A program made the translations under genes and the position numbers. DNA of 64,000 bases from Rhizobium chutanense (GTDB taxonomy: Bacteria; Pseudomonadota; Alphaproteobacteria; Rhizobiales; Rhizobiaceae): contig NZ_NWSV01000006.1 in the NCBI RefSeq assembly GCF_002531935.1, positions 245,587 through 309,586 on the forward strand, given 5' to 3'. This document shows, piece after piece, positions 56,596 to 64,000 of the stretch. Positions within the stretch are counted from its first letter, which is position 1. Every line of letters begins with the position of its first letter. The notes beneath the pieces were generated by a model, which did no database searches, was not told the origin of the DNA, and was given only the letters and a program-made list of their open reading frames with translations.

Positions 56596-58170
56596 TCAGC
56601 TCACCATCCAGGCGATATAGACAAGCGTCAACGCGATGAGCCACAGCGCGATCCTGCCCGAGCGGTTGTGCCGTGCTTCGGCCTTGCCGATCGCATCCGC
56701 CGTTTCAGCGTCGAAGCGCAGCCCGTGTTCGCTCATATGCAGGAGCTGATGGTGGAATTTTTCGGTCTTTGCGGCAATTTCCGGCACGGCTTCGGCGAGC
56801 TTGACCGCCGCCTTCAGCCCGTCCTTGAGATCGGTGGCGATCCGCTTCGGCCCGAGATTGGTGCGGATCCAGTCGCCGACGACGGGTTCGGAGGCCTTCC
56901 ACATGTTGAAGCGCGGGTTGAGCATGCGCGACACGCCCTCGACCACGACCATGGTCTTCTGCAGCATCACCAGTTCCGGCCGCGTCGCCATGTCGAAGAG
57001 TTCGGTCACTTCGAACAGCAGCGTCAGCAGCTTGCCCATCGAGATCGTTTCGGCCGGCTGCCCATGGATCGGCTCGCCGATCGCCCGGATCGCCTGGGCA
57101 AAACTCTCGACATTGTGGTGGCCGGGCACATAACCGGCCTCGAAATGCACCTCGGCGACCCGGATATAATCGCGGGTGATGAAGCCGTAGAGGATTTCGG
57201 CGAGGAACCGCCGTTCCTTCTTGCCGAGCCGCCCGACGATGCCCATGTCGACGGCGACGATCAGGCCGTCCGCATCGACAAAGAGGTTGCCCGGATGCAT
57301 ATCGGCATGGAAGAAACCGTCGCGCAGCGTGTGGCGCAGGAACGACTGGATCAGCGTATCGGCGAGCAGGTTGAGATCGTGGCCGGCCGCCCGCAGGCCG
57401 TCGACGTCGGACATCCTCGTGCCGTCGATCCATTCCATGGTGATGACGTCGCGCCCGGTGCGCTCCCAGTCGACCTTCGGCACGCGGAAACCGGGATCTC
57501 TCTCGGTATTTTCGGCGATCTCGGAAAGTGCGGCCGCCTCCAGGCGAAGATCCATCTCCACCTTCGTCGTCTGCTCCAGCGTCTTCGTCACCTCGACCGG
57601 CCGCAGCCGCCGGCTCGAGGGCAGGAAACGCTCCTGCATATGGGCGACGAGATACATCGCCTCGATGTCGTGGGCAAAACGCTGGCGCACGCCGGGCCGC
57701 ACGATCTTGACCGCGACCTTCTTGCGGCCTGCCGATGTCTCGACTTCAGCCGGATGCACCTGGGCGATCGAGGCGGCGGCGATCGGATCGCCGAAGCTCG
57801 CATAGAGTTCGCCGATCGGCCGTCCGAGCGAGCCTTCGATATTGGCCTTGGCGGCCGCCGACGGGAAGAAGGCCATCCGATCCTGCAACTGCGACAGGTC
57901 GTTGGCAAATTCGACGCCGACGACGTCAGGCCGCGTCGCCAGGAACTGGCCGATCTTCACATAGGAGGGACCAAGCCGCTCGACGGCCTGCGCCAATCGG
58001 TCGCTGCGCTTGATCGACATGGCGCGGCTGCGCGCAAACAGGCTGACGAAGGATTTGGCAAGGCTGATCGGTGGCGGCAGGCCTTCTGACGGCAATGCCG
58101 AGATCACGCCTTCGCGCACGAGGATCCAGCCGACCCTGATTAGGCGGAAATAGGCTCCGAAAGTGCTCAT
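56596..58170 (-). CDS. ubiB: UbiB-type ubiquinone biosynthesis atypical kinase
   Basis: A 524-residue UbiB/ABC1/ADCK protein needed for ubiquinone synthesis at the inner membrane. The invariant KxGQ motif is YVKIGQFLATRPD (72-75); AVKIVRPG, FHADMHPGNLFV and AVDMGIVG form the atypical kinase core, and a C-terminal hydrophobic segment (RIALWLIALTLVYIAWMV) anchors it. It follows ubiE, as in other rhizobia, with a RIME-like repeat between them. Confidence 0.94.
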   Translation of the reverse strand: MSTFGAYFRLIRVGWILVREGVISALPSEGLPPPISLAKSFVSLFARSRAMSIKRSDRLAQAVERLGPSYVKIGQFLATRPDVVGVEFANDLSQLQDRMAFFPSAAAKANIEGSLGRPIGELYASFGDPIAAASIAQVHPAEVETSAGRKKVAVKIVRPGVRQRFAHDIEAMYLVAHMQERFLPSSRRLRPVEVTKTLEQTTKVEMDLRLEAAALSEIAENTERDPGFRVPKVDWERTGRDVITMEWIDGTRMSDVDGLRAAGHDLNLLADTLIQSFLRHTLRDGFFHADMHPGNLFVDADGLIVAVDMGIVGRLGKKERRFLAEILYGFITRDYIRVAEVHFEAGYVPGHHNVESFAQAIRAIGEPIHGQPAETISMGKLLTLLFEVTELFDMATRPELVMLQKTMVVVEGVSRMLNPRFNMWKASEPVVGDWIRTNLGPKRIATDLKDGLKAAVKLAEAVPEIAAKTEKFHHQLLHMSEHGLRFDAETADAIGKAEARHNRSGRIALWLIALTLVYIAWMVS

Positions 58171-58211
58171 GCAGGCTGGCCTGCTTGCGAAGGCGCGGCC
58201 AATCTCTCCTC

Positions 58212-58362
58212 CCTCATTCCTGTGCTTGTCACAGGAATCCAGCCACCGCGCGTCTGCGCGGTGAATGACTTAAGAAACATTAACGAGTCTCCTGCGCCCA
58301 AGGACTTGGGCGCGCTGGATTCCTGTGACATCCCTCGGGCCATGCCCGAGGAAGGGAATGAG
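58212..58362 (-). repeat. RIME-like palindromic intergenic repeat, copy 2
   Basis: Inverted copy of the element at 7310-7480. Read on the minus strand it shows the same order: CTCATTCCC, the CCTCGGGC hairpin, CAGGAATCCAG, a GCGCCCAAG hairpin, a variable centre, a CGCGC hairpin, CTGGATTCCTG. The centre and right end differ from copy 1. It separates ubiE from ubiB. Confidence 0.75.
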
Positions 58363-58382
58363 CGTATAGCCTTCATCATCCC

Positions 58383-59159
58383 TCAGAGCTTCCAGCCGGA
58401 ATGGAGTGCGGCAATGCCGCCGGTATAATTGGTGTAGGAGACGCGCGAAAAACCGGCCTGGCGGATCATTGCCGCGAAATTCTCCTGGTTGGGGAATTTG
58501 CGGATCGATTCCACCAGATACTGGTAGGGCTCGGCGTCGCCGGTGATCGCCTTGCCGAATTGCGGAATGGCGTTGAACGACCAGGCGTCGTAGATCTTGT
58601 CGAGAAGCGGCATGTCGACTTCGGAAAATTCGAGCACCAGCAGCCGTCCGCCGCGTTTCAGCACGCGATAGGCCTCCGACAGCGCGACATCGATCCGCGG
58701 CACGTTGCGGATGCCGAAAGCGATCGTATAGGCGTCGAAGCTGGCGGCCTCGAAAGGCAGTTCCTCGGCATTCGCCTCGACGAAGGTGAGATTGCCTGAC
58801 AGTTTCTTCTTTTCCGCCCGCTCGGCGCCGACGGCGAGCATCGAGCCGTTGATATCGAGCACGGTCGCATGCGCCTGCCTGCCGGAAGCCTCGACGATGC
58901 GGAAGGCGATGTCGCCCGTGCCGCCGGCAACGTCGAGCACCTTGTAGCCCGGCTCCTTGCGCGGGTTGAGCGCCGAAATCATCGCATCCTTCCAGGCGCG
59001 ATGCATGCCCATGGACATGACGTCGTTCATGATGTCGTAGCGCTTGGCGACCTTGTGGAACACCTCATTGACGAGGCCCTGTTTCTCGCCGCCCGGCACC
59101 TCGCGAAAGCCGTAGGAGGTCTCCATGCCGCCATCGGCGGAAGTGCGGCTTTCTGACAT
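58383..59159 (-). CDS. ubiE: Ubiquinone/menaquinone C-methyltransferase
   Basis: SAM-dependent C-methyltransferase of ubiquinone synthesis. The 258-residue protein has [25 protein letters not shown], the SAM loop [15 protein letters not shown], and [28 protein letters not shown], all UbiE signatures. ATG 59159 ([11 protein letters not shown]) follows GGAGC. It is divergent from mutM. Confidence 0.96.
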   Translation of the reverse strand: MSESRTSADGGMETSYGFREVPGGEKQGLVNEVFHKVAKRYDIMNDVMSMGMHRAWKDAMISALNPRKEPGYKVLDVAGGTGDIAFRIVEASGRQAHATVLDINGSMLAVGAERAEKKKLSGNLTFVEANAEELPFEAASFDAYTIAFGIRNVPRIDVALSEAYRVLKRGGRLLVLEFSEVDMPLLDKIYDAWSFNAIPQFGKAITGDAEPYQYLVESIRKFPNQENFAAMIRQAGFSRVSYTNYTGGIAALHSGWKL

Positions 59160-59307
59160 CAGGCTGCTCCGTTCCTTGAAGATCGTCGCGGCGGCCATAG
59201 CGAAAGACCGCGCGCGACGTTATCACTGGGCCACGCTTTCCGCGGGCCACTGGCGCTATAGCGCACATCGTCCTCGGTTGAAACACGTTAGATATAGATG
59301 GGTTAAG

Positions 59308-60198
59308 ATGCCGGAATTGCCAGAAGTCGAAACCGTCAAACGCGGGCTGGCGCCGACCATGGAGGGAGCCCGCGTCACAAGGCTGGAACTGCGCCGCAAG
59401 GCCCTGCGCTTCCCCTTTCCCGATGCTTTGGCCGACAGGGTGTCCGGCCGCACCATCGTCAGCCTCGGCCGCCGCGCCAAATATCTACTGGTCGATCTCG
59501 ACGACGGCAACACGCTGATTTCCCATCTCGGCATGTCCGGTTCTTTTCGCATCGAGGAAGGTGCGGGCTCGGCCACGCCGGGAGAATTCCACCATGCCCG
59601 CGCCAAGGACGAGAAGCACGATCACGTCGTCTTTCATCTGGAAGCGTCGGATGGCCCGCGTCGCGTCATCTATAACGACCCGCGCCGTTTCGGTTTCATG
59701 GATATGGTGGAGCGTGCCGATCTCGCCGCCCATCCCTTCTTCCGCGATCTCGGCCCGGAGCCGACGGGAAACGAGCTTGGCGCCGCCTATCTTGCCGAGC
59801 GCTTCCGCGACAAGGCACGGCCGCTGAAGAGCGCGCTCCTCGACCAGAAGAACATTGCCGGTCTCGGCAATATCTATGTCTGCGAGGCGCTGTGGCGCTC
59901 ACATCTTTCGCCGGTCCGCGCCGCCGGCACGCTGGTGACGGCGGGCGGCCGGCCGAAGGAGCAGCTTAACCTGCTCGTCGCTGCGATCCGTGACGTTATC
60001 GCCGATGCGATCGCCGTCGGCGGGTCGTCGCTGCGCGACCATATCCAGACCGACGGATCGCTCGGCTATTTCCAGCATTCCTTCTCCGTCTACGATCGCG
60101 AAGGTCAGGCTTGCCGCACGCCCGGCTGCGGCGGTACGGTCGCCCGTATCGTCCAGGCGGGCCGCTCCACCTTCTATTGCGCCACCTGCCAGAAATGA
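59308..60198 (+). CDS. mutM: Formamidopyrimidine-DNA glycosylase
   Basis: Removes 8-oxoguanine and ring-opened purines. The 296-residue protein begins [16 protein letters not shown], with catalytic Pro2 and Glu3; [25 protein letters not shown] holds the Lys, and the C-terminal zinc finger is CRTPGCGGT ... [11 protein letters not shown] 59308 is fixed by the requirement for Pro2. It is followed by the enoyl-CoA hydratase gene after 22 bases. Confidence 0.97.
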   Translation: MPELPEVETVKRGLAPTMEGARVTRLELRRKALRFPFPDALADRVSGRTIVSLGRRAKYLLVDLDDGNTLISHLGMSGSFRIEEGAGSATPGEFHHARAKDEKHDHVVFHLEASDGPRRVIYNDPRRFGFMDMVERADLAAHPFFRDLGPEPTGNELGAAYLAERFRDKARPLKSALLDQKNIAGLGNIYVCEALWRSHLSPVRAAGTLVTAGGRPKEQLNLLVAAIRDVIADAIAVGGSSLRDHIQTDGSLGYFQHSFSVYDREGQACRTPGCGGTVARIVQAGRSTFYCATCQK

Positions 60199-60220
60199 GA
60201 GCCAAAACCGGGAGAGCAGC

Positions 60221-60994
60221 ATGACCTATGAGACCCTGATCGTCGAAACCCGAGGCAATGTCGGCCTCGTCACGCTGAACCGCCCGCAGGCGCTGAACGC
60301 GCTGAATTCCACCGTCCTGAAGGAACTGAAGCAGGCCTATGCCGCCTTCCATGCCGACGAGGCCGTCGGCGCGATCGTGCTCACCGGCTCCGAGCGCGCC
60401 TTTGCCGCCGGCGCCGATATCAAGGAGATGCAGCCGCTTCACTTCGCCGATATCTATAAGAGTGATTTCATCAGCGGCTGGGACGAGGTCGCCAAGGCCC
60501 GCAAGCCTGTCATTGCTGCCGTCAGCGGCTTTGCGCTCGGCGGCGGCTGCGAACTCGCCATGATGTGCGATTTCATCATCGCCTCGGAGACGGCGAAGTT
60601 CGGCCAGCCGGAAATCACGCTCGGCGTCATTCCCGGCATGGGCGGCTCGCAGCGGCTGACGCGCGCCGTCGGCAAGGCGAAGGCCATGGATCTGATCCTG
60701 ACCGGCCGGATGATGGATGCCGCGGAAGCCGAACGATCGGGACTCGTTTCGCGTGTGGTGGCGCCCGAGCGTCTGCTCGATGAGGCTCTTGCCGCCGCCG
60801 AAAAGATCGCTTCGCTCTCTCAGCCCTCGGTCCTGATGGCCAAGGAGGCGGTGAACCGCGCCTTCGAGACGACGCTGGAGGAGGGCTTGCGTTTCGAACG
60901 CCGGCTGTTTCACAGCCTCTTTGCCACCGACGACCAGAAAGAAGGCATGGCGGCCTTCGTCGAGAAGCGCAAACCGGCTTTTACGCACCGTTGA
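60221..60994 (+). CDS. Enoyl-CoA hydratase
   Basis: A 257-residue crotonase-fold enzyme for fatty-acid beta-oxidation. Both catalytic Glu are present, in [13 protein letters not shown] and in [31 protein letters not shown] forms the oxyanion region. ATG 60221 follows GGGAGAG. It lies between mutM and rpsT, the order I recall from Sinorhizobium. Confidence 0.95.
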   Translation: MTYETLIVETRGNVGLVTLNRPQALNALNSTVLKELKQAYAAFHADEAVGAIVLTGSERAFAAGADIKEMQPLHFADIYKSDFISGWDEVAKARKPVIAAVSGFALGGGCELAMMCDFIIASETAKFGQPEITLGVIPGMGGSQRLTRAVGKAKAMDLILTGRMMDAAEAERSGLVSRVVAPERLLDEALAAAEKIASLSQPSVLMAKEAVNRAFETTLEEGLRFERRLFHSLFATDDQKEGMAAFVEKRKPAFTHR

Positions 60995-61185
60995 AAGCTT
61001 TTCGCCGCTTCCCGCCGCAAAGCTTGAAAATCCGCGTTGACGTGGGCCGGCTTTAGAGTTATATGCCCGCCCACGGTTCGGAAAGCCGGTCTGGTTTTCC
61101 GCGATTGCTCCCGCATTGCTGGATTTTGTGGCCGCAGGGCCCGCGGTAATGGCGGAGTTTGTTCGAATTCTTGAGAGAGGCATCC

Positions 61186-61464
61186 ATGGCCAATACAACT
61201 TCGGCGAAAAAAGCGACCCGCAAGATCGCCCGCCGTACCGACGTCAATAAGGCTCGTCGCTCGCGCGTTCGTACTTTCGTTCGCCAGGTCGAAGAGGCCA
61301 TCGCATCCGGTGACGCCGCCAAGGCGAAGGAAGCTTTCCTGGCTGCTCAGCCCGAGCTTGCCCGCGCCGCCAGCAAGGGCGTCCTTCACTCCAACACGGC
61401 ATCGCGCAAGGTCTCGCGCCTGGCCGCTCGTGTGAAGGCTCTTTCGGTCACCGCGACCGCGTAA
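61186..61464 (+). CDS. rpsT: 30S ribosomal protein S20
   Basis: Primary 16S-binding small-subunit protein, helical and basic. The 92-residue protein starts [17 protein letters not shown] and continues [42 protein letters not shown], as in the family. ATG 61186 follows GAGAGAGG. A strong terminator ends the transcript before the dnaA control region. Confidence 0.97.
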   Translation: MANTTSAKKATRKIARRTDVNKARRSRVRTFVRQVEEAIASGDAAKAKEAFLAAQPELARAASKGVLHSNTASRKVSRLAARVKALSVTATA

Positions 61465-61494
61465 TCTTCCATTAACGACCTCCTCGTTATGATT

Positions 61495-61520
61495 AGCCCG
61501 GTAATTTTACCGGGCTTTTT
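61495..61520 (+). terminator. Rho-independent terminator of rpsT
   Basis: Perfect inverted repeat AGCCCGGTAA/TTACCGGGCT followed by TTTT, 30 bases past the rpsT stop. Confidence 0.9.
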
Positions 61521-61521
61521 C

Positions 61522-61793
61522 GATTCCGCCGATCGGCGCCTGTATGGTTAATCTCACGACTGTTTCGTGTCAGTGCCATGACAGGAAAAGGCCTTTAAAA
61601 ACAAAGGCTTGCGCAAGGATGCTTCTGCGCTGCGCGACTCTGCCCCGAGCTTACGGGACCTAGGGGGAGTCAAGAAGATTTTTATTTTTTTTCTTTCCAT
61701 GCGTGTCAAAATAGCCCGAACGGGGAATCTCCTTGATTCAAAAGCGATTCTTTTTTGACGCTGGTGTGACGCCCGAAAAGGCCGGGCGGAGTC
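61522..61793. promoter_or_regulatory. GANTC (CcrM) site cluster upstream of dnaA
   Basis: Seven GANTC sites, at 61522, 61636, 61667, 61725, 61735, 61746 and 61789, within 272 bases. By chance about one is expected. CcrM methylates GANTC and links dnaA transcription to the cell cycle in alphaproteobacteria. The T-rich run near 61680-61700 may be part of the promoter. Confidence 0.7.
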
Positions 61794-62298
61794 AATGGCC
61801 GCTTCTTAATTTTGCGTAAAATTCATCGTTGATCTTGCCTTTTGATCCTGCCTAAATGGCTTTCAACAAAGGGCGCGGACATCACCTGCAGAGGCTCGGT
61901 CTTAAACTGCCACGTCGGCAGGGCGATAAGTTTGTGCCATTTGTTACGGAGCCTTGCGCTTCCGTTTTTTCAAGCACTCGACGGATTTGGGCCGTAACGT
62001 GGCTGTTACGGGCAGGGATGTTTTGTGCCTTCAGCGGCCACACGTTTAAGGCGAGGCCGCCGGAGAAGGTTAAAGTGATATTGCGTTCGGGCTGGTCGGC
62101 CGAAAACGAGGATCGACCGCCAGCCTGGCACGGAACGCCGATGAAGGCGCCGCATGAATGCGGTCCCTGCAACGGAATTTTGTGCCGGTTCCTTCGGGGG
62201 CAGTGTTTGAGTGAACCGGCAGGTGAGCGGCTCATGAGGATCCGCCAGCCCGCCAAAGCGGGGAATAATCGGGCGGCTGTTTTAGCGGAGGTCGCCCG
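61794..62298. other. dnaA leader region without a recognised gene
   Basis: About 500 bases of plus-strand leader. No ORF with a good ribosome-binding site is seen, and no match to TTATCCACA DnaA boxes, so I do not call an origin. It presumably carries the dnaA promoter and a long 5' untranslated region. Confidence 0.5.
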
Positions 62299-63870
62299 GT
62301 GGAATTGAAAGGCGGCATTATGCAGATGAATACGATGACGACGGGCGGGCTCGACAACGGGGATGTGGCACCGCAGGCGTTTGGCTCCATTCGCCTCGAA
62401 GTGGGAGAAGAAAAGGCGGAAATGAAGCACGGCATCTTGTTTGAGCGCGTCAGCGCGCGCTTGAAGGCCCAGGTCGGTCCTGACGTCTATGCCAGCTGGT
62501 TTGCCAGGCTGAAGCTGCATTCGGTATCGAAGAGCGTGGTTCGCCTTTCGGTTCCCACGACCTTCCTGAAGTCGTGGATCAACAATCGTTATCTCGATCT
62601 CATCACCGGTCTGTTCCAGGCCGAGGATCCGGAAATTCTGAAGATCGAAGTCCTGGTGCGCACGGCAACGCGCAGCGGCGCCAAGGCGCTCGACGAGGTG
62701 GTTCAGCCCGAGCCGGTCGCTGCCCCCCAGGCGCGCCGTCCCGCAAGCGCCCAGCCGGCCGGCCAGGCCGTCCAGCAGGCGGTGTCGGCTGTTGCTGCGG
62801 CAAGGCCCGCAAGCTTCGGTTCGCCCCTCTTCGGCTCGCCGCTCGATAGCCGCTTCACCTTCGACACCTTCGTCGAAGGCAGCTCGAACCGCGTGGCGCT
62901 GGCTGCCGCCAAGACGATCGCCGAAGCCGGTTCCGGCGCCGTGCGCTTCAATCCGCTGTTCATCCATTCGACGGTCGGTCTCGGCAAGACCCACCTGCTG
63001 CAGGCGATCGCCAATGCGGCGGTGCAGAACCCCAGGGCCCTGCGCGTCGTCTATCTGACGGCCGAATATTTCATGTGGCGCTTCGCCACCGCCATCCGCG
63101 ACAACGACGCGCTGACGCTGAAGGATTCGCTGCGCAACATCGATCTCTTGATCATCGACGACATGCAGTTCCTGCAGGGCAAGATGATCCAGCATGAATT
63201 CTGCCATCTGCTCAACATGCTGCTCGACAGCGCCAAGCAGGTGGTCGTCGCCGCCGACCGCGCGCCCTGGGAGCTGGAATCGCTCGATCCCCGCGTCCGC
63301 TCGCGCCTGCAGGGCGGCGTGGCGATCGAACTCGACGCGCCGGATTATGAAATGCGCCTGGAAATCCTCAAGCGGCGCCTTGCGGCGGCCCGGCTTGAAG
63401 ATCCGTCGCTCGAAATTCCGGCCGACCTGCTTCAGCATGTCGCCCGCAACATCACGGCCAGCGGCCGCGAACTCGAAGGCGCCTTCAACCAGCTGATCTT
63501 CCGCCGCTCCTTCGAGCCGAACCTGTCGATCGAGCGCGTCGACGAGCTGCTTGCCCATCTCGTCGGTTCCGGCGAACCGCGCCGTGTACGCATCGAGGAC
63601 ATTCAGCGCATCGTCGCCAGGCACTACAACGTCTCGCGCCAGGAACTGGTCTCGAACCGCCGCACCCGTGTCATCGTCAAGCCGCGCCAGATCGCCATGT
63701 ATCTGTCGAAGACGCTGACGCCGCGCTCCTTCCCGGAGATCGGCCGCCGTTTCGGCGGAAGGGATCACACGACCGTGCTGCATGCCGTGCGCAAGATCGA
63801 GGAATTGATTTCGGGTGACACCAAGCTTTCGCACGAAGTCGAGCTTCTGAAGCGGCTGATCAACGAATAA
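62299..63870 (+). CDS. dnaA: Chromosomal replication initiator DnaA
   Basis: Binds DnaA boxes and opens the origin. The 523-residue protein has domain I ([26 protein letters not shown]), an Ala/Pro/Gln-rich linker at about 135-175, AAA+ Walker [12 protein letters not shown] (224-234), Walker [13 protein letters not shown], and the C-terminal DNA-binding signature [20 protein letters not shown] 62299 has GGAGG seven bases upstream and is my choice; ATG 62320 is the alternative. Confidence 0.97.
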   Translation: MELKGGIMQMNTMTTGGLDNGDVAPQAFGSIRLEVGEEKAEMKHGILFERVSARLKAQVGPDVYASWFARLKLHSVSKSVVRLSVPTTFLKSWINNRYLDLITGLFQAEDPEILKIEVLVRTATRSGAKALDEVVQPEPVAAPQARRPASAQPAGQAVQQAVSAVAAARPASFGSPLFGSPLDSRFTFDTFVEGSSNRVALAAAKTIAEAGSGAVRFNPLFIHSTVGLGKTHLLQAIANAAVQNPRALRVVYLTAEYFMWRFATAIRDNDALTLKDSLRNIDLLIIDDMQFLQGKMIQHEFCHLLNMLLDSAKQVVVAADRAPWELESLDPRVRSRLQGGVAIELDAPDYEMRLEILKRRLAAARLEDPSLEIPADLLQHVARNITASGRELEGAFNQLIFRRSFEPNLSIERVDELLAHLVGSGEPRRVRIEDIQRIVARHYNVSRQELVSNRRTRVIVKPRQIAMYLSKTLTPRSFPEIGRRFGGRDHTTVLHAVRKIEELISGDTKLSHEVELLKRLINE

Positions 63871-63894
63871 CGGGCGGTTTTCGGTGTGAATTCG

Positions 63895-63921
63895 ACGGCC
63901 GGAAGCGATTCCGGCCGTTTT
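63895..63921 (+). terminator. Rho-independent terminator of dnaA
   Basis: Stem ACGGCCGGAA/TTCCGGCCGT with loop GCGA followed by TTT, 24 bases past the dnaA stop. Confidence 0.9.
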
Positions 63922-63925
63922 CCTT

Positions 63926-64000
63926 GTGCGCCCAGCATGGGCGCACTCTTGTGGGTGGAAGTCCCACCGTAAGCTGGTCATAGCGAACGAAGAGAAACGC
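63926..64000 (+). mobile_element. 5' end of a group II intron, truncated by the window edge
   Basis: Begins GTGCG, the group II 5' consensus, and continues GCCCAGCATGGGCGCA and GTGGGTGGAAGTCCCACC, stem-loops of the domain I type seen in bacterial group II introns. It starts eight bases past the dnaA terminator hairpin, the kind of site used by terminator-targeting class C introns. The reverse-transcriptase ORF and 3' end are beyond the window. Confidence 0.7.

Noticed and set aside
54229..58089. A 1286-codon open frame on the plus strand
   Set aside because: It lies antisense to five well-supported genes and has Arg/His/Gly/Asp-rich low-complexity composition typical of the reverse frame of GC-rich codons.
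61522..62298. Chromosomal origin of replication
   Set aside because: No clear TTATCCACA boxes or AT-rich unwinding arrays; in Rhizobiales the origin is usually not beside dnaA.
61882..63981. A 699-codon minus-strand frame across dnaA
   Set aside because: Antisense shadow of dnaA with no family motifs.

Overview
This window is a GC-rich alphaproteobacterial chromosome segment. Gene content and dispersed repeats point to a fast-growing Rhizobium of the R. etli/leguminosarum type. The evidence is a rhizobial-type PmtA phosphatidylethanolamine N-methyltransferase, the dnaA-rpsT-enoyl-CoA hydratase-mutM-ubiE-ubiB block, palindromic RIME-like repeats, and a dense cluster of GANTC (CcrM) sites upstream of dnaA. 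I see no tRNA, rRNA or CRISPR array.

Layout. 1-8.8 kb: the start of guaA (its 3' part lies outside the window), an MTA/SAH nucleosidase-thioesterase pair, a DUF2252 protein, and a four-gene periplasmic iron-type operon (imelysin, di-heme cytochrome, second imelysin, DUF1513). 9-20.5 kb: an RsmB-type methyltransferase, RlpA, an SDR protein with queG and a GST, uppP, then a minus-strand run from dnaN through pmtA, a histidine phosphatase, pyrF, DUF1330 and an NDUFA9-like protein. 20.8-30.6 kb: rsmI-yraN and gshB-comM, separated by a cupin gene, a LacI regulator and a three-gene CUT2 sugar ABC transporter with two identical operator-like sites. 30.6-36.3 kb: a transposase remnant, two less GC-rich orphan secreted proteins, cysK, a LysE exporter, Dps, and an EamA exporter divergent from an Lrp regulator. 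36.4-45.3 kb: dut, prfC, a GFA protein, an S10 peptidase, a CynX transporter with its GntR regulator, a 23-codon micro-ORF ending at a strong terminator, a class II glutamine amidotransferase and coaBC. 45.6-49.1 kb: SDR/LysR divergent pair, MFS and VOC genes.

49.1-56.5 kb is the most interesting region. Six minus-strand genes encode a histidine ammonia-lyase homologue without the MIO-forming Ala-Ser-Gly triad, a cyclic amidohydrolase, an M20 carbamoylase, a DUF917 protein, a TfoX-like protein and a divergent urocanase homologue. The five enzymes match step for step the known catabolic route ergothioneine -> thiourocanate -> thiohydantoin propionate -> hydantoin propionate -> N-carbamoyl-glutamate -> glutamate. 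I therefore read this as a probable ergothioneine degradation operon rather than a hut operon.

56.6-64 kb: ubiB, ubiE, mutM, enoyl-CoA hydratase, rpsT, a GANTC-rich regulatory region and dnaA. Eight bases past the dnaA terminator hairpin the sequence looks like the 5' end of a group II intron that runs off the window.

Core housekeeping genes here are interrupted by accessory cassettes. The dut-coaBC-ubiB series and the yraN-gshB pair, which I recall as contiguous in related rhizobia, are each split by catabolic or transport genes.
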